Made by a program: the position numbers and the translations under genes. Below the pieces are notes generated by a model, which was not told the origin of the DNA, did no database searches, and was given only the letters and a program-made list of their open reading frames with translations. A stretch of 64,000 nt of DNA from Styela clava (lineage: Eukaryota > Chordata > Ascidiacea > Stolidobranchia > Styelidae). Every line of letters begins with the position of its first letter. The first letter of the stretch is position 1. The DNA is taken from assembly GCF_964204865.1 (NCBI RefSeq), contig NC_135260.1, forward strand, positions 5,704,001 to 5,768,000, read 5' to 3'. Positions 24,740 to 36,002 of the stretch are shown here, piece after piece.

Positions 24740-26120
24740 GTATGCTGCCCACCTTTTATGTCAGTGTAATATTATATTAAACAATTGATATATTACAGAT
24801 TTTAGTATCCTTGATTAGTATCCTTGAAAGAGAACGAAAGCTCAGCTGATATAAACCTAGAATACAAGTAATAGATTTCAGTAAAAAAGGTTGAGGTGAA
24901 TTCTTGAAAATTGACGTTACTCGTGTAATATAGTGTACAGTGTATTATGTATATTATCCCGCCTTGGTAAATATTTCTAATAGTCTAACAGATTTATTAA
25001 AGATTTTGGATCCTTGAGAGAGACCTAAAGATTAGCAGATATAAACTTAAAAAGTGAGAGCTTAAAATAAAATGTTTTTGTAAGGAAGGTAAAAGTAAAT
25101 TCTTGACAGTGACGTTACTTGTGTTTTAGGTGGGGAATCCCGCCTTGGTTAAATAATTCCATCGGTTTAACAGATATATCGAAGATCTAAGATTCTTAAA
25201 AGGGATCTTGAGATCAGCAGAAATAAACTTGGAATCTTAGAGCTCAAAATAAAAGATTTCAGTAAAGAAGGTTAAGGTAAATTCTTGACAGTGACTTAAC
25301 TAATTTGTTTTAAAGTGTGACCCTGCCTTGATTCAATATCTCAGTCGATAAATTTAAGGTTTTTCGACAGTTAATAAATTAAAAGTTTCAGATCCTTAAA
25401 AGGCAGATTGAGCGCAGTAGATATAAAGTTATAATGTAATGTTCCAAATTATAATATCCTAGCAAAGAAAGCTGAAGGTTTCTTGACAGTGGCATTACTC
25501 ACTTGCATTATACACAACCACCTTTTATGTCAGTGAGATATCATATTGAACATATGTTATATTGTTATATTACAGATTTTGGTATCTTTGAAAGAGACCT
25601 AAAGATCAGCAGATATGAACTTAGAATGCAAGATCTCAAAATAAAAGATTTCAGTAAAGAAGGTTAATAAGGTAAATGCTTGACAGTGACGTTACAAGTG
25701 TATTAGCATGGGGATCCCGCCTTGGTTAAATATTACTAACAATCTAACAAATATATTGAATATTTTAGATTCTTGAAAGAAACCTAAAGTTCAGTAGAAA
25801 CAAACTTAGAATCTTAAAGCTCAAAATAGAAGACTCGTAAAGAAGATAAGGGGTAGATTCTTGACTTTACTCACTTGCATTGAACTGTGACCACATCTTG
25901 GTTCAATATCTCTGACAGTTGATAAAATGAAGATTTTTGGTTATTTGAAAGTTAGCTCAAGCTCAGTAGAAATATATTTAGAATGTAACATCTTGAAATA
26001 AAATATTTTTGTAAAGAAGACTGAGGTAAATTCTTGGAAGTGACATTACTCATCTGCATTACAGTCTGGGCTGCATCTTAGATTTAAAATCTCTACCTAA
26101 GAGACTTCAGAGAAAATAGA
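24740..26120. repeat. Satellite-like tandem array, ~175-200-bp monomers
   Basis: The phrase TTCTTGACAGTGACGTTACT, in varied forms, recurs near 24905, 25102, 25283, 25481, 25680, 25859 and 26034. Monomers share AAAGAGACCTAAAGATCAGC, AGATATAAACTTAGAAT, AATAAAAGATTTCAGTAAAG and CCCGCCTTGG. A larger period is visible: CACCTTTTATGTCAGTG occurs near 24748 and again near 25522, about 775 bp or four monomers apart. Monomers are well diverged, so the array is old or under weak homogenisation. No coding capacity. Confidence 0.8.
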
Positions 26121-26121
26121 T

Positions 26122-28160
26122 ATGGATTCAATATTAAAAATGATGACCTGCCAAAGCAGCATATGGATTCTCCTTGGTAAAAACATTTTCCACATAGAAT
26201 ACTAATAGGATTTATTCATATTTATACTGGAAGAGAGCAAATCATCTTGTCATATGACAAATTATGGCCTCTATGCCAGTTCCATGTTGGATATGGGAAT
26301 AGTTAACTAGTTTATCTCCTACAAGATTAAAACTTATGAACCAGAGCAGGGTAATCAGAAGTATTATTATTATATATTACCAAATATTTAGTACCCAAAG
26401 CAGCACATATTACTGCAATTCTAGATGTAGTGCTCAAAAGTGGGCTTAACCTGTTCTGGTAGGACAACAAATATCTTGTACCAGTCCATGAAAAGCAATT
26501 GATTGAAGGTGAACGGTACAGATGCTATGAACACACAACTGCACCGATATAGTAAAACTAGCAGTCAAAATGAAGAAATCCGAAATGATCTTTATATATT
26601 AATTGTGAATATTGAAAATATTACACCAATCTACAGTAAGCATAAATTATACAGAATGAGAAATGAATACCTTGTATATTTTTTTCAGCTATTATGATCA
26701 ATGTGAATGAAGCATATCAATGCCCTAGTTGTCCCAAAATAACACTTGGAACAGAGAACAAGAATATCACATATGGACCAAGTAATGAGCGGGACTGCCA
26801 ATGTGATTGGACAATACCAACAAGTATGGCCACAGATCATGAAACTGCAGTTGTTCTGTTGTTACAAAATGTTTCATTGCCAATGACGGCTGGTAGTGGA
26901 AGTAGAGACTGCTCAGGAGAAATCAGATTTCCAGGTGAGTATTCAATACTCTTACAAAAGTAAAACTAGTTGTTAATGAAAATGAACTTTGTGCAGGTGC
27001 TAGTGGACACAGATGTGATTTTGCAAACTACCAGTGTATTGTTTATACAACTGAATCAACCATTTGCAACATCAACATAATCAGAGAGAAAATTCCAGTT
27101 GCAAATCACACCTGTAATTCAATCATTCCATGGAATAATGCTGGAGGAAGTCCATATAAGATACAATACTATTCCAGAGGCTATGTTGGTTACACAAAAT
27201 ACTTCACAATACAATATCTTGTGGTAGATTGCAGATCTCCAACAACCACTTTTAAACCATGTAAGTCATAAACAGCAAAAACATTCAGTTTAACAGTGAA
27301 ATATCCAACACTAAAAATGAATCTTTTTTTTTCAAAATACAGCAACAGGAAATGGATGGGAAACAACAACAAAGAATCCAATAGAAATTTCGACAACAGA
27401 AAAAACTGAACGGACTACAAAAAACAAAAGTAATAAAAGTTTATTTGTCGAAACAATAGCAATCATCCAATACACAATCATAGTCAAAATTATTATAAAT
27501 TTTAGTTACCGAAGCTGAGCAGCGAACAACACAATCTGATTCCGGCATAACTAATTCTCATTCCATATGTGATTTGGACAAAAACATCACCATCACCACG
27601 GGAATCAATGGAAGTTCTGATTCACTGATGATCGCAATTCCAGTTTCAGGAATAGTTGGTTTTATCTTTGGAGCTTTGTCAATGTCTTTCATACAAAGGT
27701 AAGAAGTAAAATAACAGTAGCAATATTTTCCCCTCGTTACTTTCAATTTGTATATTGCTTTTGAATATTGTTTTGAGAAATAGGCATAAGTCATTCCGGG
27801 TTTTGTTCGAATATGATTAAACAATATGCTATTAAATATTTTTAACCCAGGTATTGCAACAAGAACAAGAAGAAATTGAAGAACAAAGATTCAATGGAAA
27901 TGGGAAGCATTCAACATCCAGAGCCAACTGTCCATAAACGAACAACATATGAAAACTACACACCAACATCAGATGAAAGTGGATATGAAGTTCCGAATCA
28001 AGTTGATAACAAGAATGAACAAAGTGGATATGAAGTTCCGAATCAAGTTGATAATAAGAATGAACAAAGTGGATATGAAGTTCCGATTCAAGTTGATAAC
28101 AAAAATGAACAACAATACGAAGTTATGACAACTGGAAAAGAATATGAATATGAGAATTAA
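26122..28160 (+). CDS. Unit E: CUB-like receptor with a different first exon
   Basis: Exons 26122-26176, 26689-26934, 26997-27260, 27343-27429, 27506-27698, 27851-28160; predicted 384 residues. The usual first exon is absent; a 55-nt exon starting MDSILKMMTCQS and ending WILL before GTAAAA has the same length and phase, and joined to exon 2 gives a good signal peptide (core IWILLAIMI). The ectodomain is standard (NCxC form DCQCDWTIPTS, RCDF, TCNSIIPW, VVDC). Intron 2 is only 62 nt. The two-exon stalk has NGWETTTK and a His/Thr-rich part, then a helix SLMIAIPVSGIVGF. The tail has YENY and three tandem YEVP modules, then QYEVM and EYEYEN. Exons 2-6 are firm; exon 1 rests on length, phase and signal-peptide quality. 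Confidence 0.82.
27978..28112 (+). repeat. Three 45-bp tail repeats in unit E
   Basis: Three in-frame copies of a 15-residue module SGYEVPNQVDNKNEQ, almost identical in DNA (aataag for aacaag, attcaa for aatcaa). Each adds one YxxP tyrosine site. Confidence 0.9.
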
Positions 28161-29266
28161 CAGCTCGGACAGATCCTTTTCCCAGTCACAAAACTTTGCC
28201 ACAGAAATTTTGAAACATAAATTTTGGCAAAAATTTGAACTAAACTTTGATCAGCCCTACTGAATAATTTAGAAGTTGTTTACATCTGTAAAATATTCAT
28301 TTACAACATTTTACATATATTATACCAATTTACAATTATCTGTAATAACTACTTTGAAAAAACTGTACATGCACTGTTTTAACTGGGTGAAACTTTAGCT
28401 AAGCAGCCACTCAGCATATCATACCATGTGCATGAGTAGATTATCAATAGAACAATCGAGATCTCTTGCATGAGATGTCGAGACGACTATGCTTCTGAGG
28501 CATTAACAGTCTACTCACAATAAAAACTTAAATGTGAAATTACGAACAAACAATCAAAAACAACTGAATAATTAATTAATTAAGTAACTTCAAATAATTA
28601 CTGCTAAGTAGAAGTATATTTAAAACCCTTCCTTATTAAGGACCATTTGATAACCCACAAATGTCAGTATTTTTACAAGTTTCTTGATAGCGTTAAATTT
28701 GAAACTGATTCTAAATTCTAAGAATGACTTGCCTGATTTCTGATTTCTGTTTTGTTTCCTTTTTCAGTTTCCTCTTCTAACATTTATGTTGTCACACAGA
28801 TTCTGTAAAATGAATGAAATAAATTATACATATGTCTGATATAGTTGGGAAGTTTTTATAAGCAAAAGTCTGGTTAGTAAAGAAGATTTATTCAATGAAA
28901 AAGGCAGGTTATATTCCAAGAAATCTTTCACTCTTATGAAGACTTAACCAAAATAGTAGAAAAGAAAAGTAAATCACAATAAGGATTGTTTTTCTTCATT
29001 TAAGAAGTAAGAAGAGTTATCAGTGGCTGTAATCACAAATCATAATAAAACTCTGACTCTGATCAAAGCCTTATTTACTGAACTATATGACTGCTGGAAT
29101 AAAAAAAAACATAATTTTTCCAGTTTCCAACTTTACCAACTCCTTATTGTCAGTTAAAGGCGAAAAAAAAGAATTTGATCTCAAAGGCTAAATAATCTAC
29201 CATTTATGGTGACTCAAGATATAGTTCCAACTTGAAATAAAGAAACACGTGAATTCATTGCTTAAC

Positions 29267-29920
29267 CCTTTCCATGCGAATTTTATTTTTTATTAAATAA
29301 TCGTATTTGCTACCCCGATTTTATGCATTTGTACCCCCACAACTAATCGATCGATTAACGAAAAACTAATGATGCTCTGCTGCCCACTGACGGCTCAATG
29401 GAAAGCTTATTTAAAGAGCTTGCAATTGGCGATTAAAAAAAAATGTTTTTTTAAAATGGTGGTCTGAGTCACAAACCGGATAGAAAAATGGCATTTTTTT
29501 TTCTTGGGAGTTGAAACTTCAAACCGTGATAAAAATAGAAATATTCGCTAAATCCTTTACTGTTACCACTTCGTGGTTGGCAAACAATAGCATAATATTG
29601 CTGTAGCAATTTCGTGATCTAACTCAAAATACTTTGGTAGATAGAAGGGATAATATGTCTTCTATTACCACCCAAAAAACACCGAAATTTGCATAAATTA
29701 AAAAACACTCCCTCGTTCCGCCGCAAATAAAATTCCCGTCATAAACGAAAGCGAGATTTACCGTCGCTTATGTTAATCTCGAAGAAGATAAAACCCGGAA
29801 AAACTAGACCAACAGTTTGCGACCAATTGCTAAATAAAACAGTGGAGTACATCAACGTACCCGCCGCAACCTAGCGACTTTTGTCGTTGGTATGTATACG
29901 TGCCCACCGCACAGAAAGGG
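29267..29920. mobile_element. piggyBac-like element, reverse copy
   Basis: TTAA at 29263-29266 and 29921-29924; ends CCCTTTCCATGCG and CCGCACAGAAAGGG. It matches 10161-10833 in reverse complement over its whole length. Units F, G and K have the empty site here (cattgcttaatcaacctac at ~43104 and ~61683), showing precise insertion into one TTAA. Confidence 0.85.
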
Positions 29921-30293
29921 TTAATCAAGCTACATTACTATAATTTAAACTAATAAACTGATAAGCGAAAAAAAAAAATTGTCAGTATTACTAAAAAAAC
30001 ACTTTGCATGTACAAACATCTTGCAATGTACGAATATCTGAAGATGGCATATTTTCTGATTGTCGGTTGACATTCTGACACTTTCTTCACTTATGAGTGA
30101 TAATTCAACTTCCTGAATACCAGAATTATACAATTATACAATAAACACATTTGAATCAATTTCCAGGATTTATAAGATTAGAAATTATTATTACAGTAGG
30201 TTTGACCTATCTTTGACAATTTTTTCTTTCAAAATGACCTACGAAAGCATTTACTCATTTCAGAACAGGAACCAGTCCTATAGTTGAGAAATG

Positions 30294-30434
30294 GGTACCC
30301 TTGTAGTATATGTACCAGGTTAGGATTAGGCCATAATTTTATTCCGATTTTCCTTATTTTAGTTTCATTACAATTCAGGGAATTGTCTGTGTTAGCCAAG
30401 TGAATATAGCCCCTGCCCATAGGTTTCAGTTCCT
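30294..30434. mobile_element. MITE family 1, truncated
   Basis: Left end and middle only (gggtacccttgtagtatatg to ccataggtttcagttccttt); the right end is lost. Confidence 0.6.
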
Positions 30435-30652
30435 TTATAATAACAAAAAAAATTTGATCTCAAAAGTTAGGTAACCTACCATTTATGGTGACTGTGGATA
30501 TTGCCCCATACCAAAAACAAAGACCCACTTTTAAAAAATATTAAATAATTGTAGACATGTTGAAAGATAGAGAATGGCAATTAACAACAGTTAATCATTT
30601 AAACGATAATTAATTGAGGCCAACTGTGTAGAAGGGTAACTTTCATATAGCC

Positions 30653-31746
30653 CAGCGGTTCCAAACTTTTCTACCCTGGCGGACCGGTAAAATTAAATTG
30701 AATGTACTCTAGGACCGGCGAAAAAATAGAAATGATTGGAACAGAAAAGAATAACATATATTTGCGTAACATAATGCAATGTTGTCACTCAATATACTTC
30801 TAGACAAAAAAGGCGCACTTAAAAACATTACACACAAAGCAAAACTACTAAATAATGTGCTAACCAAAACTTGAAATGGGTGAAACATAAAAAAATACCA
30901 TATATTTGCGTAATGAAATGTAATGATATGCATCCATTATGCGTAATAAAGGCACACATTAAAACATCTCACATAAAAACATGTACATGCCAAATCATTA
31001 ACAAACATAATTAACTTTAGTGGGAATTTTGTTGCTGTTTCGTTTCCAATATAGGATTGTAAACAAGGTTTCAAAAATGTTTCTGCAACAGATAGCTCTG
31101 CAGCGGTGTGCAGTCAATTTCCTTGCTAGTTTTAATTGAAGCTAGTGATGAAAATATTTTATCGCATAACACATAAGTAACTGGTTGAAAATACGAACAA
31201 CAGTTTGATTGCTCGATTACTTAGCGATGGGTATTCGTTATCAGAGCTATCCAAAATTGTGACAGTGATTCTTTTTTAAATCTGGACACAGTTTTAATCA
31301 AGCTTTTTCTTTTGCTTCTGATTTATCATATTACCTCTTCTGCAGATGATCGCTTCAAACAAAATGAATTTACTTACATTACAAATTACAATGACAAAGT
31401 CGTCGGTAATTTGTGACCAGGCTCATAATCCTACTGTGTCTGACCAAAATACTGGAAAAGATCTCAGCGGCCCATGCTTCTTTGCGCGTCTCATGACCCC
31501 CTGCAGGGTCGCAACAAGTTCATATCTTACTTACTGGAATATTATACTAATCTAGACTGTTTTCTGGTTTAAACAAAGAAATAGCCTATGCAAAATATGC
31601 ATACCGTTTTATATGGATGGTCATATTTGCGAGATTTGATGAAGCGCACTCGGGAGGAATCAGAGCCAAAAAAACGAAAAGTGTGATTACTCGGCACCAA
31701 GATGCCGCGAAAGACGTCGCAATATGACAGGGGTTGGGAACCACTG
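30653..31746 (-). mobile_element. hAT element with decayed transposase C-terminus
   Basis: Left end CAGCGGTTCCAAAC, right end GGTTGGGAACCACTG; flanks atatagcc and atatagac (7 of 8). On the minus strand around 31270-31060 the translation reads YPSLSNRAIKLLFVFSTSYL, then after a frame break KIFSSLASIKTSKEIDC. This is the pattern of the hAT C-terminal dimerisation region (YP.LS..A..LL.F.T.YLC...FS.L..IK). Frame breaks and truncation make it inactive. Confidence 0.75.
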
Positions 31747-32769
31747 ATATAGACAACACAGTGAACCACCGTGCTACATCGACTTATGATTTGTGCTCGG
31801 ATTATCTGAGAATTGATTTTTTAAATTTATTATTCAACTAGATTTTAAATTCAAACTATTCATTTATAAATAATTTTAATTGATATTAACTAACACATTT
31901 TTTATAAGGTGCGAGCTACATTAATTTCCCAAATTAAAATTCAAATTATTGTGCACTCTTGACTAGTTTGGCTGATCTAACAAACAGATTTTGAATAAAG
32001 CTCAACAAGAAATATTTTTGAAATGTTTGATCCTTGTCGCAAACTTTTATATGTTTCCCAGGCATTGCATTGCTGAATTGTAAAAATCTAACCAAACAAA
32101 ATTGATATATGCAAGTAGCAGTCCCATTCAACAAGTAAATGACATACAACTGACATTTGTTTTCACTTACCCCATTCACAACAAACTTAACATTAAATAA
32201 CAGCCATTGTTATGAGATAAATCCATGCGCAGATTAATAATAAATTTATGAGCAATTTTTGTTTTTATGTGATAAAAGTTAGGTTATTGAAAGAGGGCCA
32301 CAGTTTGCCGACAAGGGCCACAGTTTGGTGACCACTGATATTATACACCAACTTGTAAGCTTTAGTGTATTCACATGGAGTGAAATTCATACAATTAGAA
32401 TAAGTGGCATGGTTGCAGAGGATACAAAAGCAGGGCAAGATTCGAATTATCCATTAATGGATTGTCAATATCTAGTAAAACTCTCATCAAACAGTCCCCA
32501 ATAGTATGGAAAAATCTTATTCAAATTTTTTGTAAGTTTACTATCTCAATAATTTCTTGCAGCCTAGCTTAAAAAATGATTTCTCCATTTCTGAACAGCA
32601 CCAATGACCTTGCTAACTTTTTACTCTTCAATCAATAGCAAAAACAGTTTAAAATCTAGCTGGTTGCCCTATGAATCAAATGTCAGCTTTATTACTTACA
32701 AGGAAATTATTAGACTCCTACAAGATGTCAAGATAATATGTGAAACAAGCAGAAAATCATCAATCTACT

Positions 32770-33056
32770 GTAATGATATTTCGCCCACATTTTGGATCTA
32801 GTATTAAATATGTCAGTAATCAATTCGTAGTAGCAACCAGAGAAGTGTTTCATGAAAGGCACTGATTCACATTAACAAGGTGAGAATATAAAATCTGAAT
32901 ATAAATCAGAAGCTTGTTACATCAAGTGTTGAGACAGGTCTTGTATTCTGCCAGTTAGATTTTGTCTTTATCTATGTCAGTACTGTGTAATGGATTAACT
33001 GATTGAAGAAACAAAGCAAAGAGAAGTTCAAAGAAGTTGCTGAAAATAAACTCAAC
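32770..33056 (+). promoter_or_regulatory. Promoter and 5' leader of unit F
   Basis: gtaatgatatttcgcccaca, TATA-like AATATAAAT at 32898-32906 (a second ATATAAAA lies just before it at 32886), acceptor-like AG at 32979-32980, here GTCAG instead of GTTAG. Confidence 0.6.
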
Positions 33057-34557
33057 ATGTGGAAACATTCAAAACTCTTGAATTGCAAATGGTTGTTTAT
33101 CCAGATGATTGGTGAGATCGTACTTACGGTACATATACAAACCATTCAAAGATGGGAAGAGATAACAATATTTAAACATGTGTTATTTGAAGCATTTTCA
33201 AATCAATTACAATTTCATTGATTTTAAGTTGTACTATTGATTACTGTTAAAGTGATCAAATTCGTTAATATGAGTCCTTAATATAGCTAAATAAAAATTT
33301 GCCCAATAAATTCTCATCAGTTTCACGTCCAGTTTGAACGAAAAATTTTCAAAATGATACAATTTTGCGCAACGTGTGTAAGCCTGTCACCAATGCTAAG
33401 ATGATCAATTGGAACATCTTCTAGTGAGAACATAAATTTTGTGCAAAACGGCCTAGTTTTCGGAAACTTTTGTGTACAATTGTGCATAAACACAAGTTCA
33501 AGTGTTAAAAAATCAAATATTGATTCCATTCTCATAGGAGTAATTAAGAAATACATATAATATTTTTTGAGTAACCTTGCATAAATTATTTTTATAGCTC
33601 TTAACATCAGCATGAGTGAAGCCGCACAATGCACAGATTGTAAAAACCTAATACTTGGAACAGGGAGCAAGAATATCACATATGGACCAAGTAATGAAGA
33701 CAACTGCAACTGTTATTGGACAATACCAACAAGTATGGACACAGATCATGAAACTGCAGTTGTTCTGCTGTTACAAAATGTTTCACTGCCAATGACAACT
33801 GGTAGTGGAAGTACAGACTGCTCTGGAGAAATCAGATTCCCAAGTAAGTGCAATACTTGAATACGATCACAATTATTGGTCTACAAGCAAGACCGCAGGC
33901 CGTGGCAAGCATTTTCAAAAATCATAAATATCCATGTAAAGCCGACAAAAAACAATCGGCAGTTTTAACAAAAGTATGCATGTAAATTTATACACAAAAA
34001 CAGCTGGTACTCTTCCGGTAATCCAGAATTTTTGTATAAGGGGTTGAACCTGAAAACCCCTCTCTGAATGCGCCAATGTCTACAAATATTAGTTTTCCTG
34101 GTTCGACTGTAATTTATTCAAGAATACTAATGTGCTCTTTACAGGCACTTATGGATACAAATGTGAATTTTCAAGCAATTACTGCCTTGCATTCGCAACT
34201 GAATCAACCATTTGCAACATCAACCAAATCAGAGAGAAAATTTCAGTTGTAACTCACATCTGTGATTCAATCATTCCGTGGAATAAAGCTGGAGGAAGCC
34301 CATACAGGCCCATCTGTAATACAATACTATGCAAAAAACCCTGCTGGTTACACAAAATACTTCGCAATACAATATCTTGTGATAGATTGCAGACCAACAA
34401 CCACACCTGCACTCAGTGAGTAATTTCATTTTTTATGTAATGCTTAATCATGTCTTATGCTCAACGAGTCACAGATATACCAATCTATAAAGAACCATAT
34501 TTATCACACCTGGGTGAGGTGGTGGGATGGGGTGAAGCTGAGATGTGAAACGTACAA

Positions 34558-34873
34558 CAGGAGTGGGCAAGGTTTTGGACTAGAGGCTAGAAAGTTTGCC
34601 CACCTAGAATGACGGGCCATGTAAGTATAACGTAAAAAGTTAATATTTTATGAACGATACTTAGTGTTACAAAAGCAAAAGTGGAAAACAATAAGCCTCG
34701 TGCCAAAACTAAATTCCATCGCAATCTCAACAAATTCTTTGAACTATTTTTTAGCTAAAATATCAAAAATTTAAAAATTCAGTTTCAGTTTGGTTATGGC
34801 AGCATCAGGTGGAACAAATTAAATTAACAAATGAGCCGAATTTGGCCCGCGGGCTGTAGTTTGCCCATGTCAG
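34558..34873. mobile_element. hAT-type MITE in intron 3 of unit F
   Basis: CAGGAGTGGGCAAGG to GCCCATGTCAG, flanked by cgtacaa and cctacaa; same element and position as in A, B, G and J. Confidence 0.72.
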
Positions 34874-35819
34874 TCCTACAATGTCAACACAGTTTAAGTG
34901 TAACACCTTAACCACTAGGGCCAGGCGACCATGTCCATATTGCTCTTGTTGAACGATATATCTCAATTTCAGGATGTGAAAATCAAACTTTTATTACAAA
35001 ATTTTAGCAACGGTAACTGAGCAAGCAACAACAACAGCAACTCATCAAAAAGATAAATCATCTAATAAAATATACTTTGACTCAACCACTGAATCAACCA
35101 GAACATCTGGCAACGTTCAATGTTCAACTGAAAACACAGAATGCAGCAGTTCCCAAACATCACTGATCATTGCTATCCCAGTATCAGGATTCATGGGTTT
35201 GATCATTGGAGCTTTGTTAATGTTCATAATACCAAGGTAAGCATAGATATTGTATAATAAATGAATGTCAATGAAAATGCATAAATTACCAAATGGGCAA
35301 TCTATCAAGTACAAAAAAAATGTGTGCCACTCTCCACCTGAGAGTGATACCTGCTTCAAGGATGACAAAATTCAAATACAAGTTTGAAAAAATAAAAACC
35401 AATCTCAGCCAATTTTGTGTAACAAATTATTTTGTTAAAAATGTTGCCATTTGCAAAATCCAAGTTTCATGGCAAACTTTTGGATACATTTATTGACTCT
35501 GATGACAAAAAAATTTATATTAACTACAGTTTCGGATCCAATTCCAACTAAATATGCCAAACTTGACTGTTTATCGTAGATTCAGTGAAGTCAGAAGCAG
35601 ATATTAAAACAGCAAATGATTACCGGTAGTCTCAATTACAGTCAATACATATAGTAATCATTAACTTTGATTATATTTCTATCAAACACCAGGTATTGCA
35701 ATAACAACAAGAAGAAACCAAAGAACAAAGATTCAATGGAAATAGGAAGCATTCAACATCAGCAGCCAACTGTCCATGAGCAAACAACATATGAAAACTA
35801 CATACCAACATCGGATGAA

Positions 35820-35954
35820 AGTGGATATGAATATCTGAATCAAGTCGATAAAAAGAATAAACAAAGTGGATATGAATATTTCAATCAAGTCGATGAAAAG
35901 AATGAACAAAGTGGATATGAAGTTCCGAAACCAGTTGATAACAAGAATGAACAA
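35820..35954 (+). repeat. Three 45-bp tail repeats in unit F
   Basis: Modules SGYEYLNQVDKKNKQ, SGYEYFNQVDEKNEQ and SGYEVPKPVDNKNEQ. The first two replace YEVP by YEYL or YEYF, a different SH2-type context. Confidence 0.88.
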
Positions 35955-36002
35955 CAATATGAGATTATAACAACTGGAAAGGAATATCAATATGACAATT
36001 GA

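Larger units (their letters stand above)
28161..32769. other. Spacer E-F with piggyBac-like and hAT elements
   Basis: Conserved 3' flank up to ~29 kb (AATAAA near 28818), then the transposons listed separately, then shared spacer. No gene outside the transposons. Confidence 0.6.
33057..36002 (+). pseudogene. Unit F: CUB-like receptor frameshifted in exon 3
   Basis: Exons 33057-33111, 33598-33843, 34145-34415, 35008-35236, 35693-36002. The signal peptide, exon 2 (NCNCYWTIPTS, with Tyr for the usual Asp) and all splice sites are good. In exon 3 a 10-nt insertion (CCCATCTGTA, about 34307-34318) after the GGSPY motif shifts the frame; the spliced frame ends at TGA 35018-35020, giving ~194 residues with no helix or tail. 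Exons 4 and 5 remain open in the original frame, with a two-cysteine stalk, helix SLIIAIPVSGFMGLI and a three-module tail, so the lesion is recent. It could yield a secreted truncated ectodomain, be a null allele, or be an assembly error. Confidence 0.8.

Noticed and set aside
24740-26120. CRISPR-like or coding repeat array
   Set aside because: Monomers are 175-200 bp, diverged, without spacers or open frame; the locus is eukaryotic.
26503-26697. Open frame just before exon 2 of unit E as its first exon
   Set aside because: It runs into the intron acceptor in the wrong phase and has no signal-peptide character; the 55-nt exon at 26122 fits length and phase.
27969-28202. Minus-strand frame over the tail of unit E (likewise 35733-36032, 47457-47885, 54971-55327)
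   Set aside because: Antisense shadow of the tandem 45-bp repeats, hydrophobic only because the complement of NKNEQ codons reads as Leu/Ile/Phe.
33323-33709. 128-residue minus-strand frame
   Set aside because: Overlaps exon 2 of unit F antisense and intron 1; not kept in other units.
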